Assembly: GCA_947627795.1 (NCBI GenBank)
Contig: CANQXJ010000001.1
Span: forward strand, 1 to 64,000
Length of the DNA stretch: 64,000 nucleotides
Source: an uncultured Clostridia bacterium
GTDB taxonomy: Bacteria > Bacillota > Clostridia > UBA1381
Direction of reading: 5' to 3'
The number at the start of each line of letters is the position of its first letter. Position 1 is the first letter of the stretch. The notes under the pieces are model-generated. The model was given only the letters and a program-made list of their open reading frames with translations. It was not told the DNA's origin and ran no database searches. Below are positions 58,877 through 64,000 of this stretch, one piece after another. The position numbers and the translations under genes are program-made.

Positions 58877-60496
58877 ATGAGAAAAAAACGGATTATTTCT
58901 TTTTTGCTTGCAATAGCCATATATATCATATCAGCCGGAACGGCTATTAGCGGGCTTACAGCTGATTTGCTGTTCCCGTCCGTGTCAGCCTCGGAGATTG
59001 ATGAAGAGACGGATGACGTAAGCGCTGACGAAACGGAAAATTTTGATGACGGTACGGAAGGTACCGGCGGCGGAAACGGCGGGTATGTCGATCCCGCGTC
59101 CGAGGGAACGTATCAGGAGGATGAGTCTCTTACACCGCCCGATGTTTCATATTCAAAGGCTGCCCTGCTTATGGATATGAATACAGGCCGTATGATTTAC
59201 GGAAAAAATGTTGACGTTAAAATGTACCCTGCAAGCACGACAAAAATGATGACGTGTATTCTCGCGCTTGAAATGGGCAATATGGCTGACATTGTAACGG
59301 CGAATTATCAAGCGCTTGCGTCAATAACTCTCGACGATTCGCAGATTGGTATTCTTATAGGCGAGGAATTCACGTTTGAACAGCTTGTATACGGTATGAT
59401 GGTACAATCTGCAAACGACGCGGCTAATGTGATTGCGATACATCTGGCAGGCTCAATAGACGCGTTTGTGGAGCTTATGAACCAAAAGGCGCAGGAGCTT
59501 GGAATGACGAACACCCATTTTGTAAACGCGTGCGGTATTCATGACGACAACCACTACACAACTGCGCGCGATCTTGCGATCCTCGCAAGATATGCAATGC
59601 AGAACGAAACCTTCCGCGATATTGTAAAAACGGTTGTATATAAAATCCCGCCGACATCCAAGTACAAAGTTGAACGTGTTCTCACAAATACCAATCTGTT
59701 TTTAAGTCCGATACGTTCTGCACAGCATATATATCCGCCGTGTACCGGAATTAAAACCGGGCATACGTCACAGTCGGGATATTGTCTTGTTGCCTCGGCG
59801 GAATATAACGACACAAGTCTGCTCGCGGTTTCTATGGGCTGCCCCATCTGTCCAGACCCCAACGACAACGAAGGCGCGTATTCGTATATAGACACGAAAA
59901 ATCTGTTCCAGTTCGGCTTTGACAACTACCTGCACCAGGTCATAGCGTCTCCCGGAGACATGGTCGCGGACAAGACGGTAAACGAGGCGAAAAATAATCT
60001 TCGCGTGGCTCTTACCGTAGATAACGAGGTATCCGCGCTTATTCCCTCGAGGCCCGAAAGCGCGGCGGAAATTGTACCGGAAATAACTCTTCCCGAAGTA
60101 ATCAACGCGCCGGTGGCGAAAGGCGACGTAATAGGAACGGTAACATACACATATAAGGGCACGCAGATAGGCGCGGCAAATCTTGTTGCGACTAACGACG
60201 TTGAGCTAAACTATGTTCTTCACGTATTTAACATTGTTATGAAGGTAATAAAAAGTCCGTTCTTCTTTATTCCGGTTATACTGCTCATTGTAATAGCGAT
60301 CGCGGCATACCGCAGAAAGAAAAAGATGGAGCGCAAGCGACGCATCCAGCAGATACGCCGCAACAGGCAGGCGGGCGCGGAAAACGAGCTGAACCGCCGC
60401 ACACCCGACAGGAATGCCTCTCGTACGGAACGCCAGCGAAGCGAAAGCAAAGGCTCAAATTCGCGCTACGGCGACAGCAATCAAGACAGAAAATAA
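58877..60496 (+). CDS. D-alanyl-D-alanine carboxypeptidase (S11, DacF/PBP5 type)
   Basis: It trims the terminal D-Ala from peptidoglycan stem peptides at the outer membrane face. The 539-residue protein has an N-terminal signal/anchor (about 6-30), an acidic Gly-rich linker (40-90), the penicillin-binding S11 domain with S120-T-T-K123, S178-A-N180 and K293-T-G295, a beta-sandwich domain (about 360-440), and a C-terminal membrane helix (SPFFFIPVILLIVIAIAAY) followed by a highly basic tail. The C-terminal helix and tail are unlike the amphipathic anchor of PBP5 and suggest a bitopic protein with cytoplasmic end. Possible roles are cortex or vegetative wall maturation. Confidence 0.9.
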   Translation: MRKKRIISFLLAIAIYIISAGTAISGLTADLLFPSVSASEIDEETDDVSADETENFDDGTEGTGGGNGGYVDPASEGTYQEDESLTPPDVSYSKAALLMDMNTGRMIYGKNVDVKMYPASTTKMMTCILALEMGNMADIVTANYQALASITLDDSQIGILIGEEFTFEQLVYGMMVQSANDAANVIAIHLAGSIDAFVELMNQKAQELGMTNTHFVNACGIHDDNHYTTARDLAILARYAMQNETFRDIVKTVVYKIPPTSKYKVERVLTNTNLFLSPIRSAQHIYPPCTGIKTGHTSQSGYCLVASAEYNDTSLLAVSMGCPICPDPNDNEGAYSYIDTKNLFQFGFDNYLHQVIASPGDMVADKTVNEAKNNLRVALTVDNEVSALIPSRPESAAEIVPEITLPEVINAPVAKGDVIGTVTYTYKGTQIGAANLVATNDVELNYVLHVFNIVMKVIKSPFFFIPVILLIVIAIAAYRRKKKMERKRRIQQIRRNRQAGAENELNRRTPDRNASRTERQRSESKGSNSRYGDSNQDRK

Positions 60497-60514
60497 CTGA
60501 ATATCAAAAAAGCG

Positions 60515-60546
60515 AGAACGCGGGAGAATTTAATCTCCCGCGTTCT
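60515..60546. terminator. Bidirectional terminator between carboxypeptidase and gltD
   Basis: AGAACGCGGGAGA (60515-60527) pairs perfectly with TCTCCCGCGTTCT (60534-60546) between the two convergent genes. Confidence 0.92.
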
Positions 60547-60563
60547 TATATTCTTAATTATAT

Positions 60564-62030
60564 CTATTTCATCAGATACGCGTCGACCGCGTCCGCAGCC
60601 TGTCTGCCCTCGCGTATCGCCCATACGACAAGGCTCTGACCTCTGCGGCAGTCGCCCGCCGCGAATACTCCGCGAAGGCTGGATTTGTGATCCTCCTCCT
60701 TCGCGAGAATATTGCTTCTCGCGTCCGTTTTGAGCGTAAGCTGCTTTATAAGTCCCTGCTCCGGTCCCAAGAAGCCCATCGCGATAAGCACAAGCTCGCA
60801 CTCTCTTACCCGCTCGCTGCCTTTTATCGGAACGGAAACCATTCTGCCGTTTTCGTTTTTCCACTCAACATTGACGGTGTGAACAGCCTTTACCCTGCCC
60901 ATATCGTCGCCCTCTATCTTCGTTACCGTGGTGAGATACTCGCGCGGATCATGTCCGTAAAGCTCTATCGCTTCCTCCTGACCGTAGTCCGTTTTCTTGA
61001 TTTTTGGCCATTCGGGCCAGGGGTTGTTCGGCGTTCTCTCTTCAGGCAGCTCAGGCATGATCTCAAGCTGAGTGACGCTCTTGCAGCCGTGGCGGATCGA
61101 CGTTCCGACGCAGTCCGTGCCCGTGTCGCCGCCGCCGATAACGATTACGTTTTTGTCCTTCGCGCTTATATACATCCTGTCCTCCAAATTCGAGTCGAGA
61201 AGGCTCTTTGTGTTGGCTTTTAAGAAGTCCACAGCGTAGTGAACGCCCTTTAAATCCGCGCCCTCGACCGTAAGCTGTCTCGGAGCGGTCGAGCCTGTGC
61301 AAAGCACCACCGCGTCAAATTCGTTTACGAGCTTTACAGCCGGATAGTTTTTGCCTATCTCGGTGTTGAGCTTGAACGTCACTCCCTCTTTTTCCATGAG
61401 CTTTACGCGTCTGTCAACCACCGATTTGTCGAGCTTCATATTCGGTATTCCGTACATCAGAAGTCCGCCCGCTCTGTCGGCGCGCTCGAATACGGTTACT
61501 TTATGTCCCATCTGATTTAACTGGTCGGCGCACGCGAGTCCCGAAGGACCGCTGCCGACTACGGCTACGCGCTTGTTGGTCGATTTTTCCGGTCTGCGCG
61601 GCTTTACCTTGCCCTCAGCGTACATTGTGTCGATTATATGGCACTCGATATTGCGTATCGTTACGGGCGGATCGTGCATACCGAGCGTACACGAGCCCTC
61701 GCAAAGCGCGGGGCATACGCGTCCGGTAAACTCGGGGAAATTGTTCGTAAGCGACAATCTCCTGTACGCCTCGTCCATGTTGCCGCGGTAAACGAGATCG
61801 TTCCACTCCGGTATAAGGTTGTTCAGAGGACAGCCCATCGACGTATTACCGATAAGCTTTCCCGTATGGCAGAACGGAATACCGCAGTCCATACACCGCG
61901 CTCCCTGCAAGCGCAGCTTTTCCAAATCAAAGTGCGTGTGAAATTCCTTCCAGTCCTTCATTCTCTCCTTAGGAGGTCTGTCCTCGGGGAGACGACGGTC
62001 ATATTCTAAAAATCCTGTTGGTTTTCCCAT
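60564..62030 (-). CDS. gltD: Glutamate synthase small subunit
   Basis: It passes electrons from NADPH to the large subunit for glutamate synthesis. The 488-residue protein has cysteine motifs for 4Fe-4S clusters ([14 protein letters not shown] and [11 protein letters not shown]), the FAD fold [17 protein letters not shown] (about 154-170), the NADPH fold [13 protein letters not shown] (about 297-309) and the C-terminal [18 protein letters not shown]. It begins 16 bases after gltB stops, so the two are one operon, transcribed leftwards. Confidence 0.96.
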   Translation of the reverse strand: MGKPTGFLEYDRRLPEDRPPKERMKDWKEFHTHFDLEKLRLQGARCMDCGIPFCHTGKLIGNTSMGCPLNNLIPEWNDLVYRGNMDEAYRRLSLTNNFPEFTGRVCPALCEGSCTLGMHDPPVTIRNIECHIIDTMYAEGKVKPRRPEKSTNKRVAVVGSGPSGLACADQLNQMGHKVTVFERADRAGGLLMYGIPNMKLDKSVVDRRVKLMEKEGVTFKLNTEIGKNYPAVKLVNEFDAVVLCTGSTAPRQLTVEGADLKGVHYAVDFLKANTKSLLDSNLEDRMYISAKDKNVIVIGGGDTGTDCVGTSIRHGCKSVTQLEIMPELPEERTPNNPWPEWPKIKKTDYGQEEAIELYGHDPREYLTTVTKIEGDDMGRVKAVHTVNVEWKNENGRMVSVPIKGSERVRECELVLIAMGFLGPEQGLIKQLTLKTDARSNILAKEEDHKSSLRGVFAAGDCRRGQSLVVWAIREGRQAADAVDAYLMK

Positions 62031-62046
62031 TTTAACATACCTCCTG

Positions 62047-64000
62047 TTACGCTATTTCTACATTCTTGCCGGTTACGCTCTCAAATGCGATCAACATCGC
62101 TTCGTCGCGGTCGATGCCCTTTTCAAGCTCCTCGTCCATGACGGTTACTACCTTTTCGTAATCGACAGGAATTACCTTTACGAAGCTCGCCGTCTCCGCA
62201 TCGAAGTTATCAAGTATCGCCTTCGCCGTGTCGCTGCCGGTGTATTTTACGTGGTTTTCGAGCATTTCCTTTAAAATCGCCGCGTCCTTTTCATCGAGCT
62301 GTTTGAGCGATACAAGCTCCTTGTTGCACTTCCTGTCAAGCTCGCCCGACTTGTTGTAGACATACGCCACGCCGCCGGACATACCCGCCGCGAAGTTTCT
62401 GCCCGTTTCGCCGATCACCACGACGCGTCCGCCCGTCATGTACTCGCAGCCGTGGTCGCCTATGCCCTCGACAACGGCGGTCATGCCGGAGTTACGCACG
62501 CAGAAGCGTTCGCCCGCGAGTCCGCGTATGTACGCCTCGCCGCTTATCGCGCCGTAGAACGCAACGTTACCGATAATTACGTTCTCGCTCGGATCAAATT
62601 TAGCCTCCGTCGGAGGAACAACGACGATCCTGCCGCCGGAAAGTCCCTTACCTATATAGTCGTTGCTGTCGCCCTCGAGCTTCATCGTAACGCCCGGAGC
62701 GAGGAACGCGCCGAAGCTCTGTCCCGCGCTGCCGACAAAATCAAGCGTGATACTGCCGTCCGCAAGTCCCGCCGCGCCGTTTGCTCTGGTTATCTCGGAC
62801 GATAAGATCGTGCCTGTGACGCGGTCGGTGTTATGTATCGCGAGCTTCGTTTCTATCTTTTTGCCGTGCTTTATCGCAGGCTCGCAGATTTTCAAAAGCG
62901 TGTTCATATCGAGCGCCTTTTCGAGCTTGTGGTCCTGCGTTTCGTTATGGTAACGCTCGTAGTCGTTCGAGCAGATTTTCGGCTGATAGAGAAGCGACGA
63001 TAAATCGACCTCCTTCGCCTTCCAGTTGTCCTCTATGTTCTTCTGGCTCAGCCTCTCAACGTGACCTATCATCTCATCGACCGTTCTAACGCCGATTTTC
63101 GCCATCCATTCTCTCAGATCCTGCGCGATAAACCTCATAAAGTTTTCGACGTATTCGGGCTTGCCGCAGAAGCGCTTTCTGAGCTTCGGGCTTTGCGTCG
63201 CAACGCCGACGGGGCACGTGTCGAGATTACATACTCTCATCATAACGCAGCCGACCGAAATCAGCGGACCTGTCGCGAAGCCGAATTCCTCCGCGCCGAG
63301 GAGCGCCGCGATAGCAACGTCGCGTCCCGTCAGGAGCTTACCGTCCGTTTCGACTACGACTCTGTTTCTTAGGTTGTTCATAAGAAGCGCCTGATGCGTT
63401 TCCGCGATACCAAGCTCCCACGGAAGTCCCGCGTGGCGCACGCTCGTTCTCGGAGCCGCGCCCGTGCCGCCGTCGTAGCCCGATACGAGAATTACGTCCG
63501 CTCTGCCCTTCGCGACGCCCACGGCTATCGTGCCTACTCCGGCTTCGGAAACCAGCTTTACGGAAATTCTCGCGTCGCGGTTCGCGTTTTTGAGGTCGTG
63601 TATAAGCTGCGCCAAATCCTCGATCGAATATATGTCATGGTGCGGCGGCGGTGAGATAAGGCTCACGCCCGGCGTTGAGTGTCTCGCCTTCGCTATCCAC
63701 GGATACACCTTGCCGCCCGGCAGATGTCCGCCCTCGCCCGGCTTCGCGCCCTGCGCCATTTTTATCTGAATTTCCTTAGCGTTCTGCAAATAGTGGATAT
63801 GCACGCCGAAACGTCCCGACGCGACCTGCTTTATCGCGCTCGAGCGGCTGTCGCCGTTTTCGTCGGGGATATAGCGTTCGGGACGCTCTCCGCCCTCGCC
63901 GCTGTTTGACTTACCGCCCAAACGGTTCATCGCGATAGCGAGACATTCGTGCGCCTCCTGACTTATCGAGCCGTACGACATAGCGCCCGTTTTGAAGCGC
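62047..64000 (-). CDS. gltB: Glutamate synthase large subunit, C-terminal part (5' end beyond window)
   Basis: It makes glutamate from glutamine and 2-oxoglutarate. The frame is open to the window edge, giving about 651 residues of the protein, so the N-terminal amidotransferase domain and the start are missing. Visible are the FMN-binding synthase domain ([30 protein letters not shown]-like [23 protein letters not shown]), the 3Fe-4S site [12 protein letters not shown] and the C-terminal GXGXG beta-helix domain. It co-occurs with citrate synthase in the window, which would supply the 2-oxoglutarate precursor. Confidence 0.97.
   Translation of the reverse strand, partial: RFKTGAMSYGSISQEAHECLAIAMNRLGGKSNSGEGGERPERYIPDENGDSRSSAIKQVASGRFGVHIHYLQNAKEIQIKMAQGAKPGEGGHLPGGKVYPWIAKARHSTPGVSLISPPPHHDIYSIEDLAQLIHDLKNANRDARISVKLVSEAGVGTIAVGVAKGRADVILVSGYDGGTGAAPRTSVRHAGLPWELGIAETHQALLMNNLRNRVVVETDGKLLTGRDVAIAALLGAEEFGFATGPLISVGCVMMRVCNLDTCPVGVATQSPKLRKRFCGKPEYVENFMRFIAQDLREWMAKIGVRTVDEMIGHVERLSQKNIEDNWKAKEVDLSSLLYQPKICSNDYERYHNETQDHKLEKALDMNTLLKICEPAIKHGKKIETKLAIHNTDRVTGTILSSEITRANGAAGLADGSITLDFVGSAGQSFGAFLAPGVTMKLEGDSNDYIGKGLSGGRIVVVPPTEAKFDPSENVIIGNVAFYGAISGEAYIRGLAGERFCVRNSGMTAVVEGIGDHGCEYMTGGRVVVIGETGRNFAAGMSGGVAYVYNKSGELDRKCNKELVSLKQLDEKDAAILKEMLENHVKYTGSDTAKAILDNFDAETASFVKVIPVDYEKVVTVMDEELEKGIDRDEAMLIAFESVTGKNVEIA

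Overview
The window reads as a chromosomal segment of an anaerobic, low- to mid-GC Firmicute of the class Clostridia. The order nadK-argR-recN, the winged-helix DUF4364 protein, S-layer homology (SLH) repeats, copper-amine-oxidase-type stalk domains, YolD beside a Y-family polymerase, a CwlD-type amidase and strong AGGAGG ribosome sites all fit that class. Two rhamnogalacturonan lyases, a GH2 beta-galactosidase and a B12-independent glycyl-radical diol dehydratase point to a pectin-using gut species. A Monoglobus-like or related Oscillospirales lineage is a guess from gene content only. I see no rRNA, tRNA, CRISPR array, IS element or prophage, and the coding density is high.

Layout, left to right. 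0-6 kb: a type II topoisomerase B/A pair (B truncated by the window edge) with a palindromic MITE-like repeat between the genes, a lone citrate synthase bracketed by inverted copies of a second repeat, and a TagA-type glycosyltransferase. 6-12.4 kb: a stalk-domain surface propeller protein, cysS, then pyk, a thioesterase and a 2-hydroxyacid dehydrogenase. 12.6-17.8 kb: a zinc/cadmium P-type ATPase behind an ArsR-type operator, and lacZ. 17.9-22.5 kb: an envelope cluster with a glycosyltransferase-CsaB fusion, murJ and a cwlD-like amidase. 22.5-29.6 kb: a thiS-thiG fusion with an attenuator-like leader, an orphan tyrosine recombinase, a secreted serpin with a stalk domain, and nadK-argR-recN. 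29.7-39.5 kb: a toroid-domain surface protein, tandem PL11 lyases, a MATE pump and a GNAT acetyltransferase. 40-49.6 kb: ligA, an M20 peptidase, DUF6873, DUF4364, a membrane protein, a YhiN flavoprotein, an AI-2E-family protein and an SLH protein. 49.7-64 kb: a glycyl radical enzyme with its activase, yolD-dinB, a large S8 protease, a dacF-type carboxypeptidase and gltD-gltB (gltB runs off the right edge).

Two themes link separate loci. The first is the cell surface: TagA, GT4-CsaB and MurJ could build and export a pyruvylated secondary wall polymer, which is what SLH proteins such as the one at 47.7-49.6 kb bind. CwlD, DacF, the stalk proteins, the serpin and the S8 protease act in the same compartment. 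The second is pectin sugars: PL11 lyases and LacZ release rhamnose- and galactose-containing sugars, and the glycyl radical enzyme carries every diol-dehydratase catalytic residue, so it could dehydrate the 1,2-propanediol made from rhamnose. No defence system or obvious secondary-metabolite cluster was found. The most unusual items are the thiS-thiG fusion with its non-TPP leader, the diol-dehydratase pair whose activase lacks the ferredoxin insert, the stalk-serpin fusion, the GT4-CsaB fusion and the paired operators before DUF6873.
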